Part shown: positions 44,011 through 52,902 of the stretch, one piece after another
Numbering within the stretch: position 1 is the first letter of the stretch
Layout: each line of letters begins with the position of its first letter
Origin: Methanomicrobiaceae archaeon
GTDB lineage: Archaea; Halobacteriota; Methanomicrobia; Methanomicrobiales; Methanomicrobiaceae
Assembly: GCA_029762625.1 (NCBI GenBank)
Contig: JARVGI010000001.1
Span: 62,001-126,000 of the forward strand
DNA length: 64,000 nucleotides
Direction of reading: 5' to 3'
Position numbers and translations under genes: made by a program
The notes under the pieces: generated by a model
Database searches by the model: none
Seen by the model: only the letters and a program-made list of their open reading frames with translations
What the model was told of the DNA's origin: nothing

Positions 44011-44340
44011 ATGAAAATTGGAGTTGCAAGGGAAGGGAATATGGTCTCTGCGCATTTCGGCCACTGCGAGGGATTCGTGCTATTCGACGTGGAAGACGGC
44101 AGGATCATCGCACGGGAGGAGATCCAGAACCCCGGTCACGCTCCCGGCGTGCTGCCCCAGCTGATGGCCGACAACAACGTGGACGTGATGCTCGCCGGCG
44201 GCATGGGCCCGAAAGCCGTGGACAACTTCTGTATGCACGGGATCGAGGTCTACATCGGCGTTTCCGGCGAGATCGACCAGGTCGTCCGTGACTTCCTCGA
44301 CGGCAACCTCGAGCAGGGAAGCAACGTCTGCCACCATTAG
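44011..44340 (+). CDS. NifX/NifB-C-terminal-like (dinitrogenase FeMo-cofactor-binding domain) protein
   Basis: A 109-residue protein with MKIGVAREGNMVSAHFGHCEGF, VMLAGGMGPKA and a Cys-His-His C-terminus, the fold that binds iron-molybdenum cofactor precursors in NifX and NafY. Methanogens carry several stand-alone copies and most are not tied to nitrogen fixation; metal-cluster delivery is a guess. GGTGAT lies 8-13 bases before the ATG. A TATA-like TGTTTTATGG lies near 43953. Confidence 0.88.
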   Translation: MKIGVAREGNMVSAHFGHCEGFVLFDVEDGRIIAREEIQNPGHAPGVLPQLMADNNVDVMLAGGMGPKAVDNFCMHGIEVYIGVSGEIDQVVRDFLDGNLEQGSNVCHH

Positions 44341-44365
44341 GCAGGCCGCGCCGCACCAGCCACCC

Positions 44366-44372
44366 TTTTTTT
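44366..44372 (+). terminator. T-tract terminator after the NifX-like gene
   Basis: Seven T, 25 bases after the stop codon at 44340. Confidence 0.45.
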
Positions 44373-44513
44373 CCGCCGCCGGCCCCCGCACCATGCTCCG
44401 GCAGTGCATGCGGGACCCGGCGCCGCCGGGAGAATCGCGACGGCATCCCTGCCGCCGCCGGCCCCGGTATCCGCCGTATACAAACATTATTTATCTTCGG
44501 CGGTGATGATCGC

Positions 44514-44786
44514 ATGACGATGTATACGGTAATCCGGTGCCCGGGATGCCATACCTTTACCTACATCGACCGGTACCAGCACTGGAAACTCTGCCATACC
44601 TGCGGAGAAGCGATCGACGTCTCGAAGGCGCCGGTGTATGTCGAGGTGGAGAGCCACCGCGATGCGGAGGAGATCGCCGATGAACTGGAGACCTACCTCC
44701 ACACAAGCGGGAAGGACGATCTCACGCGGGAGGAAAAAGAGCGGTTGCGCGCCGGGTATGCACGCCTGGTACGAAGCCGGATGTAA
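44514..44786 (+). CDS. DUF1922-family rubredoxin-like protein
   Basis: A 90-residue protein. IRCPGCHTFTYID and LCHTCGEAID form a rubredoxin-like metal knuckle pair (CPGC...CHTC) typical of DUF1922, followed by a charged helical tail. GGTGAT lies just before the ATG at 44514, and ATTATTTATC about 30 bases upstream is a plausible TATA box. The function of the family is not known to me. It converges with the zinc-ribbon gene at 44787. Confidence 0.85.
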   Translation: MTMYTVIRCPGCHTFTYIDRYQHWKLCHTCGEAIDVSKAPVYVEVESHRDAEEIADELETYLHTSGKDDLTREEKERLRAGYARLVRSRM

Positions 44787-44936
44787 CTACCAGAGTTTGC
44801 CGCATCCCGGGCAGACCATGGATATTTTTCTCCCACAATGAGGGCACCAGATCTGGCCCTTCTGTGTCTGTGCCATGGGCCGCCCGCACTTTTTGCAGTA
44901 CAGCGACGCCTCGTAACCGCAAGAATGTCGGATCAT
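44787..44936 (-). CDS. 49-residue double zinc-ribbon protein at the end of the eha-fwd operon
   Basis: A very small gene. The translation has CGYEA at the start, then CKKCGRP, IWCPHCGRK and MVCPGCGKLW: three CxxC knuckles and one extra Cys at residue 6, enough for one or two zinc or iron sites. The ATG at 44936 shares its first base with the TGA of fwdC (TGATG), so its translation is coupled to formylmethanofuran dehydrogenase. The three CxxC motifs make chance unlikely. A role in assembly or regulation of the complex is only a suggestion. Confidence 0.75.
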   Translation of the reverse strand: MIRHSCGYEASLYCKKCGRPMAQTQKGQIWCPHCGRKISMVCPGCGKLW

Positions 44937-45706
44937 CAATCCATATATTTATAGTTTCTGATAAAAAGGGTTCCTTTTCCCCTGTTTGCGATATCGCCGG
45001 CAAACCGGGTGAAGACATCGCCGCCCACCGTTTCCCGGCCGATGTTCCTGAACGTGGGGATCATGTCGTACACGGTCCCGTGGACGTACGCCCTCCCGCC
45101 GCTCATGTTGGCGCAGGCCATCGACGTATCGCCCATGATGGTCAGCACGCCGTCCTTCATGTCGACGCCGGCGAGGTCCCCTGCGTTGCCGTGGACGATC
45201 ACGGTGCCGCCTGCCAGCGTTTCGGCGGTAAAGTCTCCCGCATCGCCGAATACCTCAACGGTGCCCCCGCGCATCCCCCGCTTTTCCCCGCGGTAACCGG
45301 CGGCACAGAAGTCGCCCGCGCTGCCGTGGCAGCGGATCGTCCCGCCCCGCATCTCGCGGCCCAGCCATGCATCGGCGTTGCCGTCGATGACGATCTCCCC
45401 CGCGCTCATGAAATTGCCGCAGTGCATGCCGATGTCGCCCATGACATGGATGCGGCCCCCGTCCATGTACTCTCCCACGCGCTTTATCCGGGAACTGTCG
45501 CCGAGGATGGTGATCTCCACCCCGTCGACCGAGGCTGCCTCTCCCTCGATGGCGACGGAAAAGATCTCCTCCAGCGCAAGCTCCTTGTTACCTCGAAAGA
45601 CGCTCAGGCCGTCGGTTTCCTCGAAGAAGGTGCGGGGCACGATCTTCTCGGCCTCGATGGGAAGGTGGGGCTTTCGCCGCGGCCTGACCTCCAGCGTCAC
45701 CTTCAT
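44936..45706 (-). CDS. fwdC: formylmethanofuran dehydrogenase subunit C
   Basis: A 256-residue subunit with the glutamate-synthase-alpha-like beta-helix: repeated G-x-x-G-x-x-x-G turns such as GGRIHVMGDIG, AGEIVIDGNAD, RGGTIRCHGSAG and GGTVIVHGNAG. In the Fwd complex it helps to place FwdA against FwdB. The start shares an ATGA with fwdA. Length is normal for the subunit. Confidence 0.95.
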   Translation of the reverse strand: MKVTLEVRPRRKPHLPIEAEKIVPRTFFEETDGLSVFRGNKELALEEIFSVAIEGEAASVDGVEITILGDSSRIKRVGEYMDGGRIHVMGDIGMHCGNFMSAGEIVIDGNADAWLGREMRGGTIRCHGSAGDFCAAGYRGEKRGMRGGTVEVFGDAGDFTAETLAGGTVIVHGNAGDLAGVDMKDGVLTIMGDTSMACANMSGGRAYVHGTVYDMIPTFRNIGRETVGGDVFTRFAGDIANRGKGTLFIRNYKYMD

Positions 45707-47403
45707 AGCCGCGCCTCCGTCTCGATGCAGAGGTTGCGCTGGAGGTACTCCTCCTGCACGGGGTAGTTGCGCATCCGGATGGTGTAGTTCTTGTCGAAGT
45801 TCCTGGCGAACTCGGGGTCGTGGTCCATGCTGTGGTTCTCGGAGATGCGAGGGTTCACCCAGATGGTGGTGTTCTCGCCGTCGACCATGCACGTGCCCCG
45901 GCAGCAGACCACCCGGCCGCGCTTGATGGTGTAGTCCGTCTGGCCAAAAGCCCTGATCACCTCTTCCGGTGCTTTCGCAGGATCGATCTCATTGATATTG
46001 AGGGGATAGATGGCGATATCCGCATCGGCGCCCTCGCCGAGGTGGCCTTTGCCGATATCCACGATTCCCAGGGCCTTTGCCGGCGCAGCGCGGGTCATGA
46101 TGGCGATCTCCTTCCATGTCAGCTCCCGGTCGAGGGCGGCGAGGGGCACGTTGTGCTCGGTATCGGGGTGGACCGTCTGAAACACCCCATTGCGGTAGCG
46201 TTTGCTCATCAGGAGCGCGATGATCTCGGGATACTTCACGAAGGGGGCTCCGTTCGGGTTGTCGGTAGCGAGGATGCACTGCCATGGATTGTCGGTGAGC
46301 AGGGCCAGCTCGAGGCCGATGGCCCACATGATGGAGTTGACGAGATTTTTTCGGTTGTAGTAGACCGGGATGATCCCCGATCCCGTCTCCAGCTCCACGT
46401 CGTGGTTGCTCCACTTGTTATGGTAGAGGCGGTAGAGGTTGAACTCCATGGGGCCGTCGGCGGTCATGGTGGTGGTCTTGCCGAACATCACCTGCCCCAT
46501 GTCCATCACGATCTGGGGCTTTTGGTTGATCGCCCGGCAGATCTCCTCGGATCGGGAGCAGATGTCCCTCCAGCTCGACCCGCCGTAGGCGTGGAACTGG
46601 ACGTGGGTGGCGTAGAGGCTCTGCCGTTTGTCATTTGTGTTCGGGACGAGGTCGAAGGTCTCCAGCGTGGTCTCGTAGTTGCCGGGCTTGCCAAGGCAGT
46701 TGCAGTGCAGGTGGACCGAGTGGGGGAGGTTGAGCATCTCGTTCGCCTCGATCATCGCCCGGATGATCTCGGCGGGCGTCACCTCAAAATGGGGGACGAC
46801 GTCGCGTATGGATGAGACGTCTTTTCCCCATCCCCACGCCTCGGTCCCCCCGGGGTTGGTCAGCTTGATGGCAAAGCCCTTCACCGCGGAGAGCGTCCAA
46901 CCGACGATCGCCGCCACACGCTTGATATCGCCGTCGTGGATCGCCTGCATGACCGGCCAGTTCCCGTCGAAGAGGGTGTTGGCCATCATATCCTGCAGGG
47001 GGGTATAGGCGAACTCTTCGTGCGTGTGGCGCGCCTCGAGCGGCGCCATTGCCCCTTCGAGGGCGGTCGTGTAGCCCATCGCGCTGTAGCGGTAGCTCGT
47101 GCCGTAGGTGGTGGGCACGCTGTAGCCGGAGGTGGCGTGCATGTGACCGCGGCGTGCCGTCCGTCCCGCACGCATGTCCTCCGGGCTCATGTACCGCCCG
47201 AAGTTCACCTTCGTGCCGCAGACATGGGTGTGCGCGTCGATCCCCCCCGGCATGGTGAGGCTGCCGCCCGCATCGATGACCTCCGCGCCGCTGCCCACGC
47301 TCTCCACGATCTTGCCGTCCCGGACGGCGATGTCCATGATCTCCCCGCAGATATCATTGATGGGATCGATCACGCAGGCGTTGCGAATAAGCAGTTCCGT
47401 CAT
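45703..47403 (-). CDS. fwdA: formylmethanofuran dehydrogenase subunit A
   Basis: The amidohydrolase-like subunit that condenses formate with methanofuran at a binuclear metal centre. The 566 residues have GGIDAHTHVCG (His58, His60), SVHLHCNCLG, and TDNPNGAPF in the C-terminal half. Adjacent order fwdD-B-A-C and ATGA overlaps on both sides show co-translation. Confidence 0.96.
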   Translation of the reverse strand: MTELLIRNACVIDPINDICGEIMDIAVRDGKIVESVGSGAEVIDAGGSLTMPGGIDAHTHVCGTKVNFGRYMSPEDMRAGRTARRGHMHATSGYSVPTTYGTSYRYSAMGYTTALEGAMAPLEARHTHEEFAYTPLQDMMANTLFDGNWPVMQAIHDGDIKRVAAIVGWTLSAVKGFAIKLTNPGGTEAWGWGKDVSSIRDVVPHFEVTPAEIIRAMIEANEMLNLPHSVHLHCNCLGKPGNYETTLETFDLVPNTNDKRQSLYATHVQFHAYGGSSWRDICSRSEEICRAINQKPQIVMDMGQVMFGKTTTMTADGPMEFNLYRLYHNKWSNHDVELETGSGIIPVYYNRKNLVNSIMWAIGLELALLTDNPWQCILATDNPNGAPFVKYPEIIALLMSKRYRNGVFQTVHPDTEHNVPLAALDRELTWKEIAIMTRAAPAKALGIVDIGKGHLGEGADADIAIYPLNINEIDPAKAPEEVIRAFGQTDYTIKRGRVVCCRGTCMVDGENTTIWVNPRISENHSMDHDPEFARNFDKNYTIRMRNYPVQEEYLQRNLCIETEARL

Positions 47404-48689
47404 AGTCCCTTGGCCTCCTTCATCCTCGCAAACATATCACCCAGCACCTCGGTATCACTGGGAAGGGTCGGCTCGATGACCTTCTTGACCCTGAAGGGGA
47501 CGCCGTCCATACGATACGCGGTTCCCTCGGCGTCGATGCCGGATACGGCCACCGGAATCTGCACGTTCGCCATGGCGGTGGTCATGGTAGGCACCGGATC
47601 GATGACCACGGTGGGGATGTCCGCGAGGTGCTCGACACACTTCCGGGGGAAGTGCGCACCGGGATCGCTGCCGATGATCATGCAGGCATCGCACTCCTTG
47701 CGGGCCAGGATGTCGATCGCGGACGTCTCTCCCGGGTTGTAGAAGGCGATTCCCCGGCAGAAGTCGATGGCGTAGGGGTAGCCGGTCATCCAGGTGAATA
47801 CCTCGTTGGAGCCGTACACGTTCCAGTGGCCCCGCATGGGAGTGATGGTGAATTTCGTGTGCCGGGAAAGTTCGTCGACCAGTTCGATGGCGTTGCGGAT
47901 ATTTTTGTATTTCCCTTTCGTCATGGTCAGCCCGAGACCAAAGAAGACGGCTCCGAATTTGGCGTCCTTGCACATCCTCACGATCCGCTCGAGCTGGGAT
48001 CGGGGGACGCCGGCGACCGACGGGGGTATCATATCGCCCTTCCCCCGGACGATCGCCCGCAGCGCGGAGAGGACGGCGTAGTCTCCGCCCTGCTTGATCC
48101 TGACGAACTCATCGGCAACCCGCGCGGTCTCGGTCTCCCGGACATCGACCACGACGACCGTTCGATCCCGAAACGCGTTGTCGAGGAAGTAGCCGTCGGC
48201 ATAGGTAGTGTACCGGCTCATGTGGCGGGGGTGCGCTTCGAGGGGATTGCATCCCCAGTAGATGACCACATCGGCACGGTTTTTCACCTGCCCCAGCGTG
48301 CACCCGGGGTGGCCGACCTCCTGGATGGCGAGAATGGAGGGGCCGTGGCAGACGGAGGTGGTGCTGTCGATGATGCCACCCACGAGCTCGCACATGTGCA
48401 CCCCGATGCACTGGGCCTCGCCGTGCGTCCCGCTCCACCCATAGAGGAGGGGGCGGTCGGCATCGAGGAGCATATCCACCGTATACCGGATGGCCTCGTC
48501 ATAGTTGATATCCTCCCAGCCGCCGTCGGTTCTCCGGATCGGGGAGGTGAGCCGTTCTTTGCCCATGAACTTGGCATTCGCGAGGGTGCAGCCGTTGTCG
48601 ACCCCCAAGATCCGGTTGTCCTCCACGGTGATCTCGAGGTCGTCGCACAGGCAGCCGCAGAACGGGCATATGACATCACATTTTTTCAT
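47400..48689 (-). CDS. fwdB: formylmethanofuran dehydrogenase subunit B (tungsto/molybdopterin catalytic subunit)
   Basis: Reduces CO2 to formate at a bis-pterin W or Mo site. The 429 residues begin with a [4Fe-4S] motif CPFCGCLCDD; the metal ligand is Cys114 in STTSVCHGP, so this is the cysteine and not the selenocysteine form. The pterin-binding domain continues in FwdD, as in the split FwdB/FwdD type. It overlaps fwdD by 14 bases. Confidence 0.95.
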   Translation of the reverse strand: MKKCDVICPFCGCLCDDLEITVEDNRILGVDNGCTLANAKFMGKERLTSPIRRTDGGWEDINYDEAIRYTVDMLLDADRPLLYGWSGTHGEAQCIGVHMCELVGGIIDSTTSVCHGPSILAIQEVGHPGCTLGQVKNRADVVIYWGCNPLEAHPRHMSRYTTYADGYFLDNAFRDRTVVVVDVRETETARVADEFVRIKQGGDYAVLSALRAIVRGKGDMIPPSVAGVPRSQLERIVRMCKDAKFGAVFFGLGLTMTKGKYKNIRNAIELVDELSRHTKFTITPMRGHWNVYGSNEVFTWMTGYPYAIDFCRGIAFYNPGETSAIDILARKECDACMIIGSDPGAHFPRKCVEHLADIPTVVIDPVPTMTTAMANVQIPVAVSGIDAEGTAYRMDGVPFRVKKVIEPTLPSDTEVLGDMFARMKEAKGL

Positions 48690-49068
48690 AGCGCTGGCCT
48701 CCGATCTTCTCCATGAGGTCCCACTGGGTCGACCGCTCAGCGTCGGTGTATTCCAGTTCCACCGGGATGCTCTTGAAGTCCGGCATGCCGGTGGAGTGGG
48801 TATGGGAAGGGATGATATGGTTGGCGAAGGGGCCCATGGGCACGAAGATCATGCCTCTCCGCAGGTCTTCACAGTTCACCGTCCTGAGCACCACTGATCC
48901 GCATTCGCTGGTCACTTCGACGTGCTCCCCCTCCTCCATGTCCAGATCCAGGAGATCGAGCGGATGGATAAAGCAGGTGGAGGTCTCCTCGGAATAGCCG
49001 CGGTGGAATTTATGCTCGACATGGCGGCCCTGGGTGATGCTCCTGCCGGTGTTGAGAATGAATTTCAC
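48676..49068 (-). CDS. fwdD: formylmethanofuran dehydrogenase subunit D
   Basis: A 130-residue molybdopterin dinucleotide-binding beta-barrel domain (FILNTGRSITQG, GEHVEVTSECGSVVL, MGPFANHIIP) that completes the catalytic site of FwdB. The GTG at 49068 makes a GTGA overlap with the ferredoxin gene and is the only start that fits the family. Confidence 0.93.
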   Translation of the reverse strand: MKFILNTGRSITQGRHVEHKFHRGYSEETSTCFIHPLDLLDLDMEEGEHVEVTSECGSVVLRTVNCEDLRRGMIFVPMGPFANHIIPSHTHSTGMPDFKSIPVELEYTDAERSTQWDLMEKIGGQRYEKM

Positions 49069-49676
49069 CCTCCCTCCTCCGCAGTATGGATCGCCTCGAT
49101 GACCCGCGCCACCCGGATGGCACTGTTCGGGCACGCCTCCTCGCATGTCTTGCACCCGGTGCACTTCTCCTCGTGGAGGATGCGCAGCTCGCCGCCCTTG
49201 ACCCGCATGATCACCTCGTCGTTCTCGCCGGTCCCCGTGGCGGCGAGCTGGGGGTCCTCCTCCTTGTTGACGGGGCAGGCGACCGAACAGTTCCCGCAGC
49301 GCATGCAGAGGGTGGAGTCGACGGTGAGGTGGAAGGTCCACGTGTAGCCGGTGTTCTCGAAGAACTGGGATTCAAGGATCCTGCCGCTCATCAGCACGCC
49401 CTCCGGGCACGCCTCCACGCAGAGGCCGCACCGGATGCAGTGGCCCGGGTAGATGACGGGATTCCACCCCTCGTCCTCTTTGAGCACCTCGATGGCGCCC
49501 GGCGTGGGGCAGATCATCATGCAGGCAAGGCAGTGGGTGCACTCCTTGCCGGTGAGCCGCGGGTAGTCCCGGAAATGGGGCGGGGTTTCATAGGGCGCGG
49601 TCTTCACGAACAAAAAGTTCCGCAGCCATTCGCCCCGGGCCATCTCCCGCAGGTAGTAGGACAACGACGTGGCCAT
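49065..49676 (-). CDS. four-cluster ferredoxin subunit linking Eha and Fwd (EhaP/FwdF-like)
   Basis: A 203-residue iron-sulfur protein with four CxxCxxCxxxCP motifs: CTHCLACMMICP, CIRCGLCVEACP, CMRCGNCSVACP and CTGCKTCEEACP, hence up to four [4Fe-4S] clusters. It starts one base after the stop of the hydrogenase large subunit gene and overlaps fwdD. The position suggests that it carries electrons between the hydrogenase module and formylmethanofuran dehydrogenase. Whether it belongs to Eha (as EhaP) or substitutes for FwdF is not decidable from sequence. Confidence 0.88.
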   Translation of the reverse strand: MATSLSYYLREMARGEWLRNFLFVKTAPYETPPHFRDYPRLTGKECTHCLACMMICPTPGAIEVLKEDEGWNPVIYPGHCIRCGLCVEACPEGVLMSGRILESQFFENTGYTWTFHLTVDSTLCMRCGNCSVACPVNKEEDPQLAATGTGENDEVIMRVKGGELRILHEEKCTGCKTCEEACPNSAIRVARVIEAIHTAEEGG

Positions 49677-49677
49677 G

Positions 49678-50766
49678 TTAGCGCTCCGTGCAGGCGATGC
49701 AGGGGTCCGCGCTGATGAAAGTGGAGGTGACATCGGCGGCGGACGATACCCCCTCCAGCATGTAGTGCGCACACGATTCGATGTTCATGATGGAAGGCGT
49801 CCTGACGGCGATATCGACAATCCTGCCGTATTCGTCGGTCTTTACGTAGTAGGTGAGTTCCCCCCGCGGGGCTTCCCCCGCGTGCGTGGCCTCGCCCGCT
49901 TGTATCGTGCCGCCGCCCCGGATCGGGCCCGGCACCATGTTCGCAAGGCAGCGCCGGATGAGGTCGATGCTCTGGAACACCTCATCGAACCGTAGCATGA
50001 CGCGCGCGTAGTTGTCGCCGTCCTCGTAGGAGAGGGGTGTGAACCCGAGCTTCTGGTAGGTCGGGTGCTCGCACCGGCGGTCGCTCTCGGGAATCCCCGA
50101 AGCGCGGGCCACCGGGCCCACCCCGTGCGCCTCGATCACGTCCTCCCGCGAGATGATCCCGACGCCTTTGCTCCGCTGGGCGACGAGCGGGCCGTGTTCG
50201 AACATCCCCACGTACCGACGGAGCTCGTGTTCCACGTGGTCGAGCGCCGCCTCGAGCGTGGGCCGGTCCTCGTCCCGCAGGTCGAAGCGGACGCCGCCGG
50301 GCACCATGTAGGCGCAGGTCACCCGGGCGCCGGTGATGAGCTCGAGCATGTCCATCGCCGTCTCCCGCAGGTTGAGCAGGTACATCCCGAGCGTCTCGTG
50401 CTCGATGGTATAGCAGTAGGAGAAGTTGGCGAGGATGTGGCTCTGGATGCGGTCGAGTTCGTTGACGATCACGCGCAGGTATGCCGCCCGCTCGGGCACC
50501 TCGATATCGCTGATCTTCTCGAGGGTCTCGATGCACACCATATTGTGGATCACCGAACAGATCCCGCAGATCCGCTCGGCGAGGAACATCACCTCCTGCC
50601 ACGGGCGCCCCCGCATGATCCGTTCGATGCCTTTCTTGACGTAGCCAAGGTCCATCTCCGCAGAAATCACCCGCTCCCCTTTCGTCTCGCACCGGATGCG
50701 GGCGGGTTCCTTGAAGCACGGGTGCAGCGGCCCTATGGGAAGTGAAACGTCGACGGTCTTTTTCAT
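49678..50766 (-). CDS. ehaO: energy-converting hydrogenase large (catalytic) subunit EhaO
   Basis: The NiFe subunit of a group 4 membrane hydrogenase. The 362 residues hold both nickel motifs, RICGICS (about residues 67-73) and DPCIACTER at the very C-terminus. Nothing follows the DPCxxC by more than three residues, so no peptide is removed on maturation, as usual in group 4. Overlaps the small subunit gene by an ATGA. Confidence 0.94.
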   Translation of the reverse strand: MKKTVDVSLPIGPLHPCFKEPARIRCETKGERVISAEMDLGYVKKGIERIMRGRPWQEVMFLAERICGICSVIHNMVCIETLEKISDIEVPERAAYLRVIVNELDRIQSHILANFSYCYTIEHETLGMYLLNLRETAMDMLELITGARVTCAYMVPGGVRFDLRDEDRPTLEAALDHVEHELRRYVGMFEHGPLVAQRSKGVGIISREDVIEAHGVGPVARASGIPESDRRCEHPTYQKLGFTPLSYEDGDNYARVMLRFDEVFQSIDLIRRCLANMVPGPIRGGGTIQAGEATHAGEAPRGELTYYVKTDEYGRIVDIAVRTPSIMNIESCAHYMLEGVSSAADVTSTFISADPCIACTER

Positions 50767-51218
50767 GATTGCTTCTCCTCGTAATCTTTGAACACCAGCG
50801 GCGCGAGGGAGAGCACCGCATTGAGGATCTCGGTGGGGCGGGGCGGGCACCCCGGCACTTCGGCGGCGATGGGGATGTGCTTGGCGACCGGCGGGTCGAC
50901 GTACGCGCCCCGCCGGTTGAAGACGCACCCCGAGATCGGACAGTTGCCGATGGCGATGGCGACTTTGGGCTCCGGGATCTTGTCCCAGATGCTCTTGAGC
51001 TTGTCCTCCCACTGGGGGGTGAACGCACCGGTCACGAGCAGGACATCCGCCTCCCGGGGGTTGTTGTGCACGTAGATCCCGTACTGCTCGATGTCGTAGC
51101 GGGGGGCCAGCATGGCGAGCACCTCGATATCGCACCCGTTGCAGGACCCCACATTCACGTAGGAGACGTGAATGGACTTTGACCGGACGGTATTCTTGAT
51201 CGACTGCAAAAAACTCAT
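50763..51218 (-). CDS. ehaN: energy-converting hydrogenase small subunit EhaN
   Basis: A 151-residue small subunit with [24 protein letters not shown] and [11 protein letters not shown], the four cysteines that bind the proximal [4Fe-4S] cluster, as in EchC and NuoB. No signal peptide. Overlaps the genes on both sides by four bases. Confidence 0.94.
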   Translation of the reverse strand: MSFLQSIKNTVRSKSIHVSYVNVGSCNGCDIEVLAMLAPRYDIEQYGIYVHNNPREADVLLVTGAFTPQWEDKLKSIWDKIPEPKVAIAIGNCPISGCVFNRRGAYVDPPVAKHIPIAAEVPGCPPRPTEILNAVLSLAPLVFKDYEEKQS

Positions 51219-51604
51219 GAACGGATCAACTCCCGTATCTGCGCCAGCGCGTGTGCGATTGATTCGTCGTGTGCATCGTCCGTTGCGATGCGTTCCCGTG
51301 TGTATTCTGCGATATCCTGCATCCGGGTGTCCTCGGCCAGGGGGATGTAGACCGTGAGCAGCTCGACGCCAAGCGCCCGGTCGACATCGTCGCCGGCATC
51401 GCCCCGCGCAAGCCAGCCCTCGTAGCGGGCGGGGAGGTTTTCGAGCAGGATCATGTCGAGGCGCTCGATCAGGCGTCTCCTGATCTCGGGCTTTCTCATC
51501 CCGTAGCGGGCGGAGAGCTCGGCGACAACCCATTCGTGCCGCGTGCTGGCGAGGATATTGAACTGCATGCCCCGGAGATCCTTCTCGTAGAGGTACTCTA
51601 CCAT
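51215..51604 (-). CDS. ehaM: Eha subunit M (DUF1959)
   Basis: A 129-residue soluble protein matching DUF1959 ([47 protein letters not shown]), a subunit known only from the Eha hydrogenase of methanogens. It is this protein together with DUF2104-2109 type membrane genes that identifies the complex as Eha rather than Ech or Mbh. Confidence 0.88.
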   Translation of the reverse strand: MVEYLYEKDLRGMQFNILASTRHEWVVAELSARYGMRKPEIRRRLIERLDMILLENLPARYEGWLARGDAGDDVDRALGVELLTVYIPLAEDTRMQDIAEYTRERIATDDAHDESIAHALAQIRELIRS

Positions 51605-51849
51605 GCCCCACCCCCGTAGCCCGCGATTGCGTAGGCCCCGAAGAGGAGCACGCATATCCACAGGAGGGCCATTTCGTATCTCTTCAGGGCTATTTCGTCC
51701 CGTATCAACGTAAGGGCGATGGTCGCGGCAAGGAAGATCCCCGCCACGATCGCCTGCATTGCGATCGATGCGGTCGCCGTCAGTTCCAGCAGCGCCACGG
51801 CGATGTAGGCGAGCGCACCGGTAAACAGCACCCCCCGGATGAGGCTCAT
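51598..51849 (-). CDS. ehaL: Eha membrane subunit L-like
   Basis: An 83-residue protein with three hydrophobic helices at about 5-22, 28-47 and 59-79. Its place between the NuoH-like subunit and EhaM, and its size, fit EhaL (DUF2104). ehaK, which lies here in Methanothermobacter, is not seen. The letter is assigned by position. Confidence 0.7.
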   Translation of the reverse strand: MSLIRGVLFTGALAYIAVALLELTATASIAMQAIVAGIFLAATIALTLIRDEIALKRYEMALLWICVLLFGAYAIAGYGGGAW

Positions 51850-52691
51850 GCGAAGAGCACCCCCACGATGACGATATAGACCGCAACGATCCCCATGGTG
51901 AGGCTCTGCACGGTCACGGTGTCGTAGGGGGAGAGCATGGGGGAGAACGCGCAGATAAAGGAGAGCGAGAGCAGCAGCAGGAGCATGAGGGCGAGCACCA
52001 GCAGAAACGGCAGCGGGCCGAGGAACAGGAGGACGAACGCGTAGAGGAGCACGTAGGTCTTCAGCCCGAACGCCACCTCGAGGCCGGCCCGCCACACGCC
52101 GAAATGCTCGGTCATGTTGCCGCTCACGATCTCCTTGCTCTCGATGATGGCGAAGGGCGAGTAGTGCATCTTCGAGAGGATGACCACGTACAGGGCGACG
52201 GCTGCGGGGAAGGCGAATACGAGGAGCGGGCCATGCTCCGTCTGCCAGGCGAGGATGTCGGTGAGCATCATGGAGCCGGTGAACAGGTAGATCGCCCCGA
52301 CGGTGGCAAAGAGCGGGAGCTCGGAGGCAGCCGACATGACCGACCGGATCGCCCCGAACTTGCCGTAGGGCGAGCCCGAGGAGAGGCCCATGCCGTGCTC
52401 GACGATCTTGTGGAGCAGGTAGATGCCGAAGAGGAGCAGGAGGCTCCCCCGGGTCACCAGCACGATGAGCGCCGCACTCCAGATACCGATGGCGACGAGC
52501 ACCACCCAGACGAAGAGTGTCTGGCTCGCCGTTTTCGGGATCCACGTCTGCTTGAAGGAGAACTTCAGGGTATGCAGGATCTCCTGCCAGATGGGGGGGC
52601 CGGGGCGTCCCTGGATGCGGGCGATGACCTTGCGGTGGATGCCGTGGAAGAGCAGGCCGACGAAGGTCCCGAAGATGAGATAGTCGAACAT
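51846..52691 (-). CDS. ehaJ: Eha membrane subunit J (NuoH-like)
   Basis: A 281-residue integral membrane protein homologous to complex I NuoH and EchB. It opens with HGIHRKVIARIQGRPGPPIWQE, the conserved cytoplasmic loop, and has FAIIESKEIVSGNMTEH, the glutamate-rich loop that contacts the hydrogenase module. About eight helices. It anchors the catalytic subunits to the proton/sodium channel. Confidence 0.92.
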   Translation of the reverse strand: MFDYLIFGTFVGLLFHGIHRKVIARIQGRPGPPIWQEILHTLKFSFKQTWIPKTASQTLFVWVVLVAIGIWSAALIVLVTRGSLLLLFGIYLLHKIVEHGMGLSSGSPYGKFGAIRSVMSAASELPLFATVGAIYLFTGSMMLTDILAWQTEHGPLLVFAFPAAVALYVVILSKMHYSPFAIIESKEIVSGNMTEHFGVWRAGLEVAFGLKTYVLLYAFVLLFLGPLPFLLVLALMLLLLLSLSFICAFSPMLSPYDTVTVQSLTMGIVAVYIVIVGVLFA

Positions 52692-52692
52692 G

Positions 52693-52896
52693 TCAGTACC
52701 CCAGGAACGGGATGTCCTCCTCCCCTTCGGACGCGTTCCACCACAGGCCCAAAAAGAGCACGAACACGGGGAACGCGGCGATGAGCAGTAGTTCGGCGAG
52801 CCAGGGCACGAGGTACCCGGTTCTCCATCCGGCTCCGGCGGCGAGGCAGACGGCCCCCGCCGCGATGGTGATGAGCAATGCGTTCTCTCGTTTCAT
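52693..52896 (-). CDS. ehaI: Eha small membrane subunit I-like
   Basis: A 67-residue protein with two hydrophobic helices (about 6-22 and 27-52) and an acidic end (EGEEDIPFLGY). It lies one base before ehaJ and six after ehaH. The assignment to EhaI is by position and size only. Confidence 0.65.
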   Translation of the reverse strand: MKRENALLITIAAGAVCLAAGAGWRTGYLVPWLAELLLIAAFPVFVLFLGLWWNASEGEEDIPFLGY

Positions 52897-52902
52897 GGGA
52901 CA

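Noticed and set aside
44722-45018. Minus-strand frame of 98 codons over the zinc-ribbon gene
   Set aside because: It reads the same DNA in another frame without motifs, while the 49-codon frame has three CxxC pairs and a start coupled to fwdC.
47400-48689. Selenocysteine in FwdB
   Set aside because: The metal-ligand codon in STTSVCHGP is a cysteine codon and the frame has no in-frame TGA.
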